Below, in pieces: positions 46,922 to 56,312 of a DNA stretch of 64,000 bases; within the stretch, counting starts at the first letter, position 1, and the number at the start of each line of letters is the position of its first letter. Source of the DNA: JBDHTS01 sp044221445 (GTDB lineage: Bacteria; Pseudomonadota; Alphaproteobacteria; Micavibrionales; Micavibrionaceae); assembly GCA_044221445.1 (NCBI GenBank), contig JBGAPF010000012.1, positions 1 to 64,000 of the forward strand, in the 5' to 3' direction. The translations under genes and the position numbers were made by a program. Below the pieces are notes generated by a model. That model was given only the letters and a program-made list of their open reading frames with translations, ran no database searches and was not told the DNA's origin.

Positions 46922-47878
46922 TTATGCGGCCTTGCTTTTGCCCAGGCTGTCGACCATCTCGCGCACAGCGGCGACCGATTTGTCGAACATGGCCTGTTCG
47001 TCGGCGTTCAGCTTGATCTCGACGATCTTCTCGACGCCCTTCGCGCCGATCACGACCGGCACGCCGATATACAGGCCTTTCACGCCGTATTCGCCGTTCA
47101 GCTTGGCGGCGCAGGGCAGGACGCGGCGTTTGTCGCGCAGATAGCTTTCGGCCATGGCGATGGCGCTGGACGCAGGCGCGTAAAAAGCAGAGCCTGTTTT
47201 CAGCAGGTTGACGATCTCCGCCCCGCCGTCGCGCGTGCGCTGGACGATCTTGTCGATCTTCTCCTGCGTGCTCCAGCCCATCTTGATCAGGTCGGGCAGC
47301 GGAATGCCGGCGACGGCCGAATACCGGACCAGCGGCACCATCGTGTCGCCGTGCCCGCCGAGTACGAACGCATTCACATCCTCGACCGAGACTTTGAACT
47401 CGTCGGCCAGGAAGTGCCGGAATCGCGCGCTGTCCAGCACGCCCGCCATGCCGACCACCATCGTGGCGGGCAGGCCCGACGCGCGCTGCATCACTTCCAC
47501 CATCACGTCCAGCGGGTTGGTGATGACGATGACGAACGCCTTCGGCGCGAATTTCTTGATGTTTTCGCCAACCGTGTTGATGATTCCGGTGTTGATGCCG
47601 ATCAGATCGTCCCGGCTCATGCCCGGCTTGCGCGGCACGCCTGCCGTCACGATCACGACGTCGGCGTCCTTGATCGCTTCATATCCGTTGGAGCCTTCGA
47701 TCCGGGCGTCAAATCCTTCGACCGGCGCGGCCTCGGCGATGTCGAGACCTTTGCCCTGCGGCACGCCCTCGGCCACGTCGACCAGCGCGATGTCGCCCAG
47801 TTCTTTCAGCCCGGCCAGCAGCGCCAGCGTGCCGCCGATCTGTCCCGCGCCGATCAGTGCGATTTTATTCCGTGCCAT
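46922..47878 (-). CDS. mdh: Malate dehydrogenase
   Basis: A 318-residue NAD-dependent enzyme of the LDH-like MDH type common in alphaproteobacteria. It has NAD-binding GAGQIGG at residues 10-16, substrate Arg in GVPRKPGMSRDDL, ITNPLDVM and catalytic His in LGGHGDTMVPL. GGAGATATC precedes the ATG at 47878; the longer open frame adds unrelated residues. It oxidises malate to oxaloacetate and normally precedes sucCD directly; here the divergent peptidoglycan hydrolase lies between. Confidence 0.96.
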   Translation of the reverse strand: MARNKIALIGAGQIGGTLALLAGLKELGDIALVDVAEGVPQGKGLDIAEAAPVEGFDARIEGSNGYEAIKDADVVIVTAGVPRKPGMSRDDLIGINTGIINTVGENIKKFAPKAFVIVITNPLDVMVEVMQRASGLPATMVVGMAGVLDSARFRHFLADEFKVSVEDVNAFVLGGHGDTMVPLVRYSAVAGIPLPDLIKMGWSTQEKIDKIVQRTRDGGAEIVNLLKTGSAFYAPASSAIAMAESYLRDKRRVLPCAAKLNGEYGVKGLYIGVPVVIGAKGVEKIVEIKLNADEQAMFDKSVAAVREMVDSLGKSKAA

Positions 47879-47993
47879 GTGCGATATCTCCGTAAATCTT
47901 GAAACAGGTGGGTAAACTGTACCGCCTTTGCCAGGGACGGGCAAGGCAGCGAAACCGGGAGATACTAGCCTTCAATTTTTAAAAGAGCGTTAA

Positions 47994-48338
47994 TTAGGGA
48001 CGGACCGGAAAAGGCGCGCGGCTTCCCGTCATCTCGTTGCCGCCCGTGCCGCGCAGGTCGGCGCCGCGTGAAGGCTGACGCGCGGCCTCTCCGGCAACGC
48101 TGCGCGGTTCCAGGGACATACCTTCCCGTTCAAAAAAGATAGCCGGGCCGAAATGTCTTCTGAGGTCCAGAACATGGTGCTGTCGTGTTGGCACGGCCAT
48201 GGTGCCCATCGGAAAGGTCCGTAAAGCTGGAAAAGCGACAACGGTATCTCTGGATTGCATCGGACGTTCCCGCTGAGTTGCGAAACGAGTGACCAGGGCG
48301 ATCTTTTCGCCGGTTGCTTCGGGGAAACGCGAAACCAT
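47994..48338 (-). CDS. Doubtful small hypothetical protein
   Basis: 114 residues, basic and Arg-rich, no recognised family, signal or helix. The ATG has only a weak AGGCAGG upstream. It fills the gap between DUF2336 and mdh on the same strand. An alternative frame in the same stretch is equally unsupported, so this may be a non-coding gap of about 530 bases. Confidence 0.35.
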   Translation of the reverse strand: MVSRFPEATGEKIALVTRFATQRERPMQSRDTVVAFPALRTFPMGTMAVPTRQHHVLDLRRHFGPAIFFEREGMSLEPRSVAGEAARQPSRGADLRGTGGNEMTGSRAPFPVRP

Positions 48339-48413
48339 TAAATACGCCTGCCTTTATCTGAAAACCCGGGTGAAGGCCTAGCAGGTAAAGGGAGGAAGCG
48401 TCCATGTAAATTT

Positions 48414-49673
48414 TTAGGCTTTAATCCCTAAGAAATCCAGCTGCCATTCCATCTCTTTCCGGGTCAGCGGATAATCCGTCCCGTCTTTGGGATAGATCAG
48501 GTCCTGAGGCTGCAAATGGCCGAGATCCTGTTGCATCTGCAGGGCGAAACGCATGGACAGGCCTGCCTTCCAGCACAGGGCGACAATGGATTTCGGCGCC
48601 TTCAGGTCAAAGGGTTTCCGCACCGTCGGCACGTCGGTCTTGAGCCGCAGCGCGAGCGCGGCATAGACGAAATCGTAATCGCGCATGGCCAGGGCGTCGG
48701 ATATCCTGTCCTCGTCCAGTTCGCCTTCCTTCGCTTCGCGCTTGACGCGCTTGCCGGGCGCCTCGCCCGCATGCGTGTCCTGTTCCGCGGCGAAGTCTAG
48801 GCGGCGGCGGAACACCTCCGAGATCTCGTCCAGCGTTTCCTTGTCGAAATCGTCGCGGGCCAGCAGCACGTCGCGCACCGACGCGTCGGCGAATTCGGCC
48901 AGAGCCTTGACCATCGCGACGGGCAGTTTCTTGTGGCTCGCCACCGGCAGTTGCCATTCCGGATGCGCCCGGGCGCGCTCGACGATTATCTGCAGTGCGT
49001 CCTCCGCGATCTCCGCGCCCGCATTGGCCAGCAATATGGTGCCCGCGGGCAGGTCGGACGTATCCAGGACCGCGCGGGAGACGAGCGCCGCCAGTTTCGA
49101 GCGGCCGGCAATCGCCGCGATGGCCCAGTCCGACGGATGCCCTTTCAGGATGTCGATCAGGTCTTCGTCCGCCAGAGCGGCGCAGAACCTCAGGATCGGC
49201 TCCGAAACCTGCCGCTCCAGGTCGCGCGCCAGCTGCCCGACAACCTTGGGCGGGGCATGCGCGTGATCGCGCAGCGTGCTGGACAAGGCCAGGCGGATCT
49301 TCAGGACCTCGTCGAGCGCAAGCATGCCCAGCGCCTGCACGGCATAGGCGTAAAGCTGGCTTTGCTGGTCCCGCGACAGTTCAGGCAGAAGCTTTATCAG
49401 CCGGCGCGCCATCGCAGTCCGCACGTCGACGCTCGGGTCCTGCGCCAGCACCGCGCTGGCATGAAGCGGGGTGTTCCTGTTCTTGACGACCGCCAGCCGC
49501 ACTTTCGGGTCGGGATCGTGTTCGGCAAGATAATACAGGATTTCCTGGTTGGTGCTTTTGTCCCTGGCCAGCTTTCGCCGCTCATGGACGCTTCCGGTCC
49601 GCGCGGCCTCCTTTGCCTCGGCATAACTGCCCTGGCCCTTGCCGCTGAAAATGTTCCTGACCAGACCGAGCAT
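48414..49673 (-). CDS. DUF2336 domain protein
   Basis: A 419-residue soluble, largely helical protein with HEAT-like repeats in its N-terminal third (DPDPKVRLAVVKNRNTPLHA, DPSVDVRTAMARRL). This matches the alphaproteobacterial DUF2336 family, of unknown function. The C-terminal part (YDFVYAALALRLKTDVPTV, WKAGLSMRFALQMQQDL) is also typical. It sits between mdh and zapE, which are often neighbours. Confidence 0.8.
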   Translation of the reverse strand: MLGLVRNIFSGKGQGSYAEAKEAARTGSVHERRKLARDKSTNQEILYYLAEHDPDPKVRLAVVKNRNTPLHASAVLAQDPSVDVRTAMARRLIKLLPELSRDQQSQLYAYAVQALGMLALDEVLKIRLALSSTLRDHAHAPPKVVGQLARDLERQVSEPILRFCAALADEDLIDILKGHPSDWAIAAIAGRSKLAALVSRAVLDTSDLPAGTILLANAGAEIAEDALQIIVERARAHPEWQLPVASHKKLPVAMVKALAEFADASVRDVLLARDDFDKETLDEISEVFRRRLDFAAEQDTHAGEAPGKRVKREAKEGELDEDRISDALAMRDYDFVYAALALRLKTDVPTVRKPFDLKAPKSIVALCWKAGLSMRFALQMQQDLGHLQPQDLIYPKDGTDYPLTRKEMEWQLDFLGIKA

Positions 49674-49756
49674 GAAATATTCCGTATAGAGGGCTTCGCC
49701 GCTTAAAAACCAAGCCGCTTATATGAATGTAGGCCAATACGAGTGTGAAGGCGAGA

Positions 49757-50377
49757 CTATTGCTTGCCAGGCATGGGCGCTGCGTTCGCGCCGACGGTTT
49801 TTGGCTCCTGGCGCGGATCATGCTGGCAGTAATCGAACGTGCCGGCAATGCCGTGCTTTATGAGAAAATCGAGCGGCGGATTTTCCGCCGTGTCAATCTC
49901 AAGATTTTTGAAATGAAGCCGCAGATTTTCGACATCGATCATGTTGAAGCCGATTTCGAAATTATCCCATTCGGTTTCTTTGCGTACGTACATGATCGTG
50001 ATGCAGCGCGGATTGACCGGTTCCGCAAGAGGCTTTTTGTTTTCACGGACAGGATAGACGTATCCCAGGTCTTTTGTCCGGCATCCCTGCAGATTGAAAT
50101 GAAGCGTATCCTGTTCTTTCGCCGCCACCGCATGATACAGGATCACGCAATTGGGATTCCAGTCAGGGTCGTTCATGTCCGTCAGGGCGGCAAGGGCGGC
50201 AACCTGTTTCGGGTCTTGGATTATGATCTTGTTGTAATAAGGATGGTCCGAGCCGCTGTTCAGGCCTCTTTCGAACGGATCCGGAAAATAGTAACGCTGT
50301 TCCCATGCGTCCGCCTGATGGGACCCCATCAGCGGGACGGCGGTAAAGGCCACCTTTGCCAGACGCGCAAGATTCAT
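49757..50377 (-). CDS. Secreted hypothetical protein
   Basis: A 206-residue protein with a plausible signal peptide (MNLARLAKVAFTAVPLMG, cleavage near ADA-W) and four cysteines that could form disulfides in the periplasm. It includes NFEIGFNMIDVENLRLHFKN, a strand-rich segment. No known family. It is separated from DUF2336 by about 80 bases and from zapE by about 100; AGAAAG precedes the ATG. Confidence 0.65.
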   Translation of the reverse strand: MNLARLAKVAFTAVPLMGSHQADAWEQRYYFPDPFERGLNSGSDHPYYNKIIIQDPKQVAALAALTDMNDPDWNPNCVILYHAVAAKEQDTLHFNLQGCRTKDLGYVYPVRENKKPLAEPVNPRCITIMYVRKETEWDNFEIGFNMIDVENLRLHFKNLEIDTAENPPLDFLIKHGIAGTFDYCQHDPRQEPKTVGANAAPMPGKQ

Positions 50378-50480
50378 ATTCGATCTTTCTAATTTACGTC
50401 TGCATTATTGAAAAACCTGGAGCGCCTGTCAATAAAAGAATGCCTGGGGAAGATTCGATTTATAATGTGCTGCCAGATAC

Positions 50481-51611
50481 TTATAGCGTCCCGGGTTTAA
50501 GGTAGGCTTCGCCCTGCATCTCGATCATCCGGCTGACCGTGCGCTGAAACTCGAACGCATGGTCGTGGCCGAGATAAAGCTGGTCGGGCGGCGCGTCCGC
50601 CGTCACTACCAGCCGCGTATGGCTGTCATACAGGACGTCGATCAGGTTCATCAGGCGGCGCGCCTCGTTACGGCGGTCGTAATTCAGCTTCGGCACGCCT
50701 TCGAGGAACACGGTGTGGTATCTCGCCGCCACGGCCAGATAATCCTCCGTGCCGACAGGCCGCTCGCACATTTGCGCGAAAGTCAGCCGCGCAACGCCCG
50801 TGACGGCGTTCTGCACCGCAAGGGCGCGGCCCTTGACGTCGATCGTTTCCGGATGCGGCAGCTCCATGCCCGCCAGTTTTTCGAACAGCGCGTCGGCCCT
50901 GATCCGCGCGGACTCTCCAAGGGGCCAGAAATACACGCCGGTATCGGTCATCGCCTTCAGCCTGTAATCCGAACCGCCCGTCATCGCCACCACCTCCATC
51001 CGCGCCTTCACCAGTTGGATGAAAGGCAGGAACCGGTCGCGCTGCAGCCCACCTTCATACAGGCGGTCGGGCGGCCAGTTGGATGTCGCGACGACCGTCA
51101 CGCCCTGGTCGAACAGCGCCGTGAACAGGCGGCTCAGGATCATCGCGTCGGCCACGTCGGTGACATGGAATTCGTCGAAGCACAGCAAGTGCGCCTGCCG
51201 TGCTTCCTGTTTCGCGAAATCGCCCAGCGCACGGTCGGCGGTATCGTTCAGGCGTGCGCGGTTCATGGCCGCGTGCACGTCGAGCATGAAGGCATGGAAA
51301 TGGACGCGCCGTTTCGGAAAATCCTGCGGCAGGCAATGATAGAACATGTCCATCACCATCGATTTGCCGCGGCCGACGCCGCCGTAGATGTAAATGCCGC
51401 GCGGTGCGGCTGCTTTCTGCCAGAACCCAAGGAAATTTTTCCGTGGCTGGATCAGCAATTCGCGATACAGCCGGTCAAGCGCCAGGACGGCCGCGCGCTG
51501 CTGGGCGTCGGCTTCAAACACGCCGGCGGCCGTCCTGGCGTCGTAGAATTCAAGCGGCCCGGTCGGCGGCATGTTTTTCAGTGAGGCGGACGGAGAGGAT
51601 GGAGAGTTCAT
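50481..51611 (-). CDS. zapE: ZapE/AFG1-type cell division ATPase
   Basis: A 376-residue AAA-like P-loop ATPase with Walker A YGGVGRGKSMVMD, LLCFDEFHVTDVADAMIL (Walker B) and ATSNWPPDRLYEGGLQRDRF, all typical of the AFG1/ZapE family. ZapE modulates the Z ring under stress in E. coli; AFG1 acts in mitochondrial quality control. The start is uncertain: 51611 overlaps tatC by 62 bases, and the ATG at 51572 overlaps by 23. Neither has a strong ribosome-binding site. Confidence 0.9.
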   Translation of the reverse strand: MNSPSSPSASLKNMPPTGPLEFYDARTAAGVFEADAQQRAAVLALDRLYRELLIQPRKNFLGFWQKAAAPRGIYIYGGVGRGKSMVMDMFYHCLPQDFPKRRVHFHAFMLDVHAAMNRARLNDTADRALGDFAKQEARQAHLLCFDEFHVTDVADAMILSRLFTALFDQGVTVVATSNWPPDRLYEGGLQRDRFLPFIQLVKARMEVVAMTGGSDYRLKAMTDTGVYFWPLGESARIRADALFEKLAGMELPHPETIDVKGRALAVQNAVTGVARLTFAQMCERPVGTEDYLAVAARYHTVFLEGVPKLNYDRRNEARRLMNLIDVLYDSHTRLVVTADAPPDQLYLGHDHAFEFQRTVSRMIEMQGEAYLKPGTL

Positions 51612-52323
51612 AAAGCGCAAGCAGGGGGACAGCGAGGGAAAACTGGCTCAGGACGTCGGGCGGGGTCAGCACCGCCGCGACCGTAAAGATGATCACGATA
51701 GCATATTTACGCTTCGACGATAATGTCTGCGACGTGATCAGCCCCGCCCGGGCCAGCAGGGTCAGCAGCACGGGCAGCTGGTAGCACAGGCCGAAGGCGA
51801 AGATCATCATCATCACGAGATCGAGATATTCACCCATCTTGGCTTCCAGCTGAATCGGCAGAACGGTTTCCGCGCCGTTGCTCTGGAACCCCAGGAAAAA
51901 TTTGCAGGCCATGGGCATGACCAGATAATAGACGGTCGCCGCCCCCGCCAGAAACAGCACGGGCGTCGCGACCAGGAAAGGCAGGAACGCTTTCTTCTCC
52001 TTGACATACAGGCCCGGCGCCACGAACCGCCAGAGCTGCATCGCGATGATGGGAAAGGTCAGGAACCCGCCCGCGAACAGCGCCACTTTCATGTAGGTGA
52101 AAAACGCTTCCGTCAGTCCCGTATAGATCAGCCGCTGGGTGCTGCCCGGCCCCATGGCGTGCGCCAGCGGCTCTACCAGGAAGCCGTAAATCGCCTGGAC
52201 GTGAAAATAACAGAACACCGTGCCGGCGATCAGCGCCAGGAACGACCACATCAGCCGCTTCCGCAGTTCGATCAGATGATCTAGCAGCGGCCGGCGCGTA
52301 TGCTCGAACGGATCACCCGTCAT
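51550..52323 (-). CDS. tatC: Sec-independent protein translocase TatC
   Basis: A 257-residue membrane protein with six helices. It has the family N-terminal region HLIELRKRLMWSF, conserved acidic and Pro positions in the periplasmic loops, and FAFGLCYQLPVLL. It is the twin-arginine signal receptor. Its start overlaps tatB by 11 bases. The order scpA-scpB-tatA-tatB-tatC is common in alphaproteobacteria; serS, usual next, is replaced by zapE. Confidence 0.95.
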   Translation of the reverse strand: MTGDPFEHTRRPLLDHLIELRKRLMWSFLALIAGTVFCYFHVQAIYGFLVEPLAHAMGPGSTQRLIYTGLTEAFFTYMKVALFAGGFLTFPIIAMQLWRFVAPGLYVKEKKAFLPFLVATPVLFLAGAATVYYLVMPMACKFFLGFQSNGAETVLPIQLEAKMGEYLDLVMMMIFAFGLCYQLPVLLTLLARAGLITSQTLSSKRKYAIVIIFTVAAVLTPPDVLSQFSLAVPLLALYELSILSVRLTEKHAADRAA

Positions 52324-52618
52324 CCAGCCCCTCTTTGCTTTCCCGCTTTTTGTCCTGGGGAATTTCAGGCATTGCGATCATTTCGTCCGCCTCCGCCTCG
52401 TCATAGGCGACAGTCTGTTTCGGCAGGGTTCGGAGATCGTTCAGGTCGTGCTCGCGCATGAACTCGTCGAACTGGCGGGACATCGCGAATTTAAGGTATT
52501 GGGCGCGGCGCACCATCTGGCCGAGGCCGCGCATCACCTGCGGCAGTTCCTTCGGCCCGATCACAACGACGGCCACGGTTCCAATGACCAGCAGTTCGGA
52601 CCAGCCGATGTCAAACAT
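52313..52618 (-). CDS. tatB: Sec-independent protein translocase TatB
   Basis: A 101-residue protein: one N-terminal helix (MFDIGWSELLVIGTVAVVVI) with the family Gly-Pro hinge IGPKELPQVMRGLG, then an amphipathic helix and an acidic tail. The GWSEL start and Glu in the membrane helix favour TatB over TatA. It forms the receptor complex with TatC. Confidence 0.93.
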   Translation of the reverse strand: MFDIGWSELLVIGTVAVVVIGPKELPQVMRGLGQMVRRAQYLKFAMSRQFDEFMREHDLNDLRTLPKQTVAYDEAEADEMIAMPEIPQDKKRESKEGLDDG

Positions 52619-52620
52619 GG

Positions 52621-52803
52621 TCAGTTGACGTGCGTATCGTCTTTTTTCGGCAGGGATTTTTGGTCGTCTTCATCCTTCAGCCCGTTCTTGAAGCTTTTGA
52701 TGCCCTTGGCCAGGTCCTCCATCACGCGCGGAAAGCGGTTCGCGCCGAACAGCACGAACACCAGAAGGACGACCACCAGTATATGAAAGAAGCTTATCCC
52801 CAT
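52621..52803 (-). CDS. tatA: Sec-independent protein translocase TatA
   Basis: A 60-residue protein: N-terminal helix MGISFFHILVVVLLVFVLFG, hinge GANRFPRVMEDLAKGIKSFK, short charged tail. TatA polymerises to form the pore. The helix lacks the polar Glu or Gln usual early in TatA (FHIL instead of xxEL). Its start overlaps scpB by 10 bases; AAAGGATG precedes the ATG. Confidence 0.92.
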   Translation of the reverse strand: MGISFFHILVVVLLVFVLFGANRFPRVMEDLAKGIKSFKNGLKDEDDQKSLPKKDDTHVN

Positions 52804-53465
52804 GCCGCGACATCCTTTTCGTCATCTGCCGTGTTTTCATCCGCCACGCTGTCATACGCCTCTTCATCCGAGGACGCAATCTCTTCGGGCTCGAACAGGT
52901 CGCCCGTGCCGGGAATGGCCTCGATGGCGGGCCGCCGGTCGAGCAGGCCCGACACCTTCATCTCGTCAAGGCCCGGCAGGTCGGTCAGCGCCTCCAGCCC
53001 GAACTGGTCGAGGAACGCCGTGGTGGTCACCCAGGTCAGCGGGCGACCCGGCGCTTCGCGCCGGCGGCCCGGCTTGATCCAGCCGCATTCCAGCAGCACG
53101 TCGAGCGTGCCTTTGCTGGTCGCGACGCCGCGGATATTTTCGATCTCCGCCCGCGTCACCGGCTGGTGGTAGGCTACGATGCTTAAGGTCTCCATCGCCG
53201 CGCGCGACAGTTTCCGCTGCACGTCCTTTTCGACCTGCAGCGCCCCGGCCAGGTCCGGCGCGGTGCGGAACGCCCAGCTGCCGTCCAGTTCCGCCAGCAC
53301 CACGCCGCGCAGCGCGTATTCTGCCTGCAGCGTCATCAGCAGCCCGCCGACATCCGCGTCCTGCGGCATGCGCTCGCGGATCGCGTTGGTGGTGAGCGGC
53401 TCGGACGTCGCGAACAAAATGGCTTCGAGCAGTCTCAGATCGGGATGGCGGTCTTGCTGGTCCAT
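52794..53465 (-). CDS. scpB: Segregation and condensation protein B
   Basis: A 223-residue winged-helix protein. Two winged helices are visible, the second with TLSIVAYHQPVTRAEIENIRGV and the LLECGWIKPGRRREAPGRP hairpin. It joins ScpA and SMC in chromosome condensation. It follows scpA by 6 bases; its acidic C-terminal tail overlaps the tatA start. Confidence 0.94.
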   Translation of the reverse strand: MDQQDRHPDLRLLEAILFATSEPLTTNAIRERMPQDADVGGLLMTLQAEYALRGVVLAELDGSWAFRTAPDLAGALQVEKDVQRKLSRAAMETLSIVAYHQPVTRAEIENIRGVATSKGTLDVLLECGWIKPGRRREAPGRPLTWVTTTAFLDQFGLEALTDLPGLDEMKVSGLLDRRPAIEAIPGTGDLFEPEEIASSDEEAYDSVADENTADDEKDVAAWG

Positions 53466-53471
53466 GGCGGT

Positions 53472-54305
53472 CTATGCACTTTCTTCAAAACGGTCGGTCG
53501 TCGCGCGCAGGTAGATCGGACGGAACAGGCCGTCCTGCCGGATCTCGATCTTGCCCTGCTTGGCCAGTTCCAGCCCGGCGGTCAGCATCGACGCCAGCGA
53601 GGACCGGCCATAAAGCTTGTCCCTGATCCGTTCCGGCAGGAAGCTGTGCAGCGTCGTCCACACGCTGAACGGCCCCTTGCGCGGCAGCTTGCCGAGCATC
53701 TGGGTCAGGCGCTGCATGGCGGAATCAAGGCTCATCAGGTTGAAACTGGGCAGTTCGTAATGGCTGTCCTCTTTCCGCCGCTCGATGTCGCCATAGGCGC
53801 GCAGAAGGTCGATCAGGGACGTCTCGAACACGGTGCGCGTGCGGACGCTCAGCCCCTCCGGCATGCCGCGCGGGAAAATCCCCTGCCCCAGCTGCGGCAG
53901 GCTGAACAGATCCTCGGCGGCGCGCTGCATCGCTTCGAGGCGGCGCAATTGAAACTGAAGGGCGTCCGCGGCCGTCTGGGCGTCCGGCCCCTCCTCATCC
54001 GGCTGGCGGGGCAGCAGCAGGCGGGATTTCAGATAGGCCAGCCACGCAGCCATCACCAGGTATTCCGCCGCCAGGTCGAGATGCATCGCCAGCGCCCGGT
54101 CGATGAAGTCGAGATATTGCCGCGCCAGCTGCAGGATCGAAATCCGCGTCAGGTCGACCTTCTGGTCGCGCGCCATGGCCAGCAGCACGTCGATCGGCCC
54201 TTCATAGCCGTCGATGTTCAGCAGCAGCGCGTCGACGTCATGCGTGTCGTTCGCCATGCGCGGCGGGTCTTCCTGGAACGCTGGAGCGGCGGCGCTGTCG
54301 GCCAT
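53472..54305 (-). CDS. scpA: Segregation and condensation protein A
   Basis: A 277-residue kleisin bridging SMC heads. It has the typical start region YEGPIDVLLAMARDQKVDL, YLVMAAWLAYLKSRLLLP and a C-terminal winged helix (TAGLELAKQGKIEIRQDGLF). I kept the ATG at 54305 (AAAGGCAG upstream); the later ATG at 54257 lacks a ribosome-binding site. It is 11 bases after nagZ. Confidence 0.93.
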   Translation of the reverse strand: MADSAAAPAFQEDPPRMANDTHDVDALLLNIDGYEGPIDVLLAMARDQKVDLTRISILQLARQYLDFIDRALAMHLDLAAEYLVMAAWLAYLKSRLLLPRQPDEEGPDAQTAADALQFQLRRLEAMQRAAEDLFSLPQLGQGIFPRGMPEGLSVRTRTVFETSLIDLLRAYGDIERRKEDSHYELPSFNLMSLDSAMQRLTQMLGKLPRKGPFSVWTTLHSFLPERIRDKLYGRSSLASMLTAGLELAKQGKIEIRQDGLFRPIYLRATTDRFEESA

Positions 54306-54316
54306 CCTGTCTGCCT

Positions 54317-55312
54317 TTAAACCGATAAATTAAGAATGGAACGGTTATAGCGCGTGACGGCCTGCTTTGTCATCTTTTCAACACGGGCGGCGGCCAGCGT
54401 CATTTCATCCATTTTTCCGTTGCAGTGCAGGCCGATATCGCAGCCGGCACGGACCACGAGGGCCAGGCGCTCCCCTGCGTCGCCGAACTTCGACAAGGCG
54501 CCCATGCCGGTGTCGTCGCTCAGCACAAGCCCCTGAAATCCAACGTCTTTCCTGACGATATCGCCGATGACGGCAGGCGAGCAGGAGGCGGGAAACTCTT
54601 TATCCACATCTTCGTACACGATATGGGAAACCATGCCCCAGATACGGCCTGCGTCCGGTCGTGCCGCTATAGCGCGGAACGGCGCGAAATCGGTCGCCCG
54701 CATGTCATCAAGCGACGCCCTGACGACCGGCAGGTCGTAATGGCTGTCCGACGCCGCCCGCCCCTGGCCCGGCAGGTGCTTGAGCACGGGGACGATCCCG
54801 TTGTTCAGGAAGGTGTCGCAGACCAGGCCGCCCAGGGTGGCAACCGTGTCCGCGCGGTCGCTGTAGGCGCGGGTGCCGATGGCCTCATGCGTCTCGGGAT
54901 AAAGGATGTCCAGCACGGGCGCGCAGTCGACCTGGATGCCGAGACCGGCCAGTTCCTTCGCCATGCCCTCCATTGCGGCGATCAGCGCGTGACGGCCCCG
55001 GGCCGCATCTTGCGCATACAGATCGCCAAGTTCTTTCGCCGCCGGGACGTCCGCCCAGTGCGGCGGCCTCAGGCGGCGGACGCGCCCGCCTTCCTGGTCG
55101 ATCAGCACGGGCGCGTCGCGCCCGACGCAGTCTTTGAGGGATTGCACGAGCGCGCGCAACTGGTCCGGGTCGCGGCAGTTACGACCGAACAGGATAAAGC
55201 CGAGCGGGTTGGCCGCCCGGAAAAAATCCGCTTCCGATTCTGAAAGGGTTTCCCCCGCCGTGCCGAAAATCACGGCCAGCGGCGGGCTGGACTCGTCAAC
55301 GGGTGACAACAA
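54317..55312 (-). CDS. nagZ: Beta-N-acetylhexosaminidase (peptidoglycan recycling)
   Basis: A 331-residue GH3 single-domain enzyme. It has IDQEGGRVRRLRPP, KHLPGQGRAASDSHYDLP with the Asp-His acid/base dyad, and nucleophile Asp in VLSDDTGMGALS. It removes GlcNAc from anhydromuropeptides in the cytoplasm. The usual KHFPGHG is KHLPGQG here, a non-dyad substitution. The start is TTG (55312 or 55309), overlapping the SPOR gene by 14-17 bases. Confidence 0.92.
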   Translation of the reverse strand: MLSPVDESSPPLAVIFGTAGETLSESEADFFRAANPLGFILFGRNCRDPDQLRALVQSLKDCVGRDAPVLIDQEGGRVRRLRPPHWADVPAAKELGDLYAQDAARGRHALIAAMEGMAKELAGLGIQVDCAPVLDILYPETHEAIGTRAYSDRADTVATLGGLVCDTFLNNGIVPVLKHLPGQGRAASDSHYDLPVVRASLDDMRATDFAPFRAIAARPDAGRIWGMVSHIVYEDVDKEFPASCSPAVIGDIVRKDVGFQGLVLSDDTGMGALSKFGDAGERLALVVRAGCDIGLHCNGKMDEMTLAAARVEKMTKQAVTRYNRSILNLSV

Positions 55313-56312
55313 TGCAGGCCCCCGGCTTTTTCGCGCCGATCGCCTTACAGACGGAGCGCGCCTCGCCTTCGGCCAGCGGCCCGGCCTGGACGCGGTAGAA
55401 GGTCGCGCCCTTTACGCTGGCTTCCTGGACCCGGTACTCAAGCGCGGACAGCTGGGACGGGAATTGTTTCTGCAGCCCTTTCCACGAGGCGGCGGCGGCG
55501 CCACGGTCCTTGATGCTGGCCAGCTGCACATAATGCGATCCGCCCGCGGACGGCTTCACGGCCTTCTCGGTGGCGGCGTTCCCGCCCGAGGCCGGCTCGA
55601 CCGAAACGGGTTCCGGCGGCGCGGCGGCCACGACCGGGGCTGCGGCTTTCTCGGATGTCTCCATCGCTTCGGCTGTCTGGTTCGGCGTCGCGGGTTCAGG
55701 CGCGGCCTCGTCGGACCGGGACACGGTATTGGCGGTGGCGTCTTCCGCAGACGTGTCGGCCTGGGCCAGCGGCGGCGGCGCTTCGGCGGCGGGCGCTTCG
55801 GACACGGGCGCGGGCGTTTCGACCGGCGCGGCTTCGGCCACCGGGGCAGGCGCCGCCGGTTCGGCCGTGGATTCGGTGATGTCGGCGGCGGCTTCCGTCT
55901 GCTGGTCCTCGACGCCGTTTTTCAGCCCCGCGAACACGTCGGCGCGGTTCACCGGCTGCTCGGCGGGGGGCAGCAGGTTTTCGACCTTGCGGTCCCCATC
56001 GTCTTGGCCGCGCATGGAATCGAACACGGTGCTTTCGCGATAGGGAATGTCCATCCCGCCCTGCTGGTCGGGCTCGGCCTTCACCGGTCCGGCGTCGGCC
56101 TGGATGACCGGCACCTCCTCCACCGCGTCGTCTCCGCCGCGCGGATAGCTGACCCACAGGATCCCGGCCAGAAGGAGGACCAGACCGCCCACGATGGCGG
56201 CGGCCAGAAACGGTTTGCGCGGCCTGACATCCCCGCGCCGGTCGAATGCACTCATCATCCTGGTAAAAGCGCCTTGTTCGCTGGTGTCGTCGAATTCGTC
56301 ATATCGAGGCAT
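55296..56312 (-). CDS. SPOR-domain inner-membrane protein
   Basis: A 338-residue protein. A cytoplasmic N-terminus leads to one helix near residues 37-58 (FLAAAIVGGLVLLLAGILW), a long Ala/Pro/Glu-rich periplasmic linker and a C-terminal SPOR domain (HYVQLASIKDRGAAAASW to the end). SPOR binds denuded glycan strands at the septum. Position before nagZ-scpAB is usual; argS, usual before it, is missing. The low-complexity linker creates many meaningless antisense frames. Confidence 0.88.
   Translation of the reverse strand: MPRYDEFDDTSEQGAFTRMMSAFDRRGDVRPRKPFLAAAIVGGLVLLLAGILWVSYPRGGDDAVEEVPVIQADAGPVKAEPDQQGGMDIPYRESTVFDSMRGQDDGDRKVENLLPPAEQPVNRADVFAGLKNGVEDQQTEAAADITESTAEPAAPAPVAEAAPVETPAPVSEAPAAEAPPPLAQADTSAEDATANTVSRSDEAAPEPATPNQTAEAMETSEKAAAPVVAAAPPEPVSVEPASGGNAATEKAVKPSAGGSHYVQLASIKDRGAAAASWKGLQKQFPSQLSALEYRVQEASVKGATFYRVQAGPLAEGEARSVCKAIGAKKPGACIVVTR

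Noticed and set aside
48130..48405. Alternative 91-codon minus-strand frame between mdh and DUF2336
   Set aside because: It competes with the equally weak frame at 47994-48338 and has no start signal, family or composition support.
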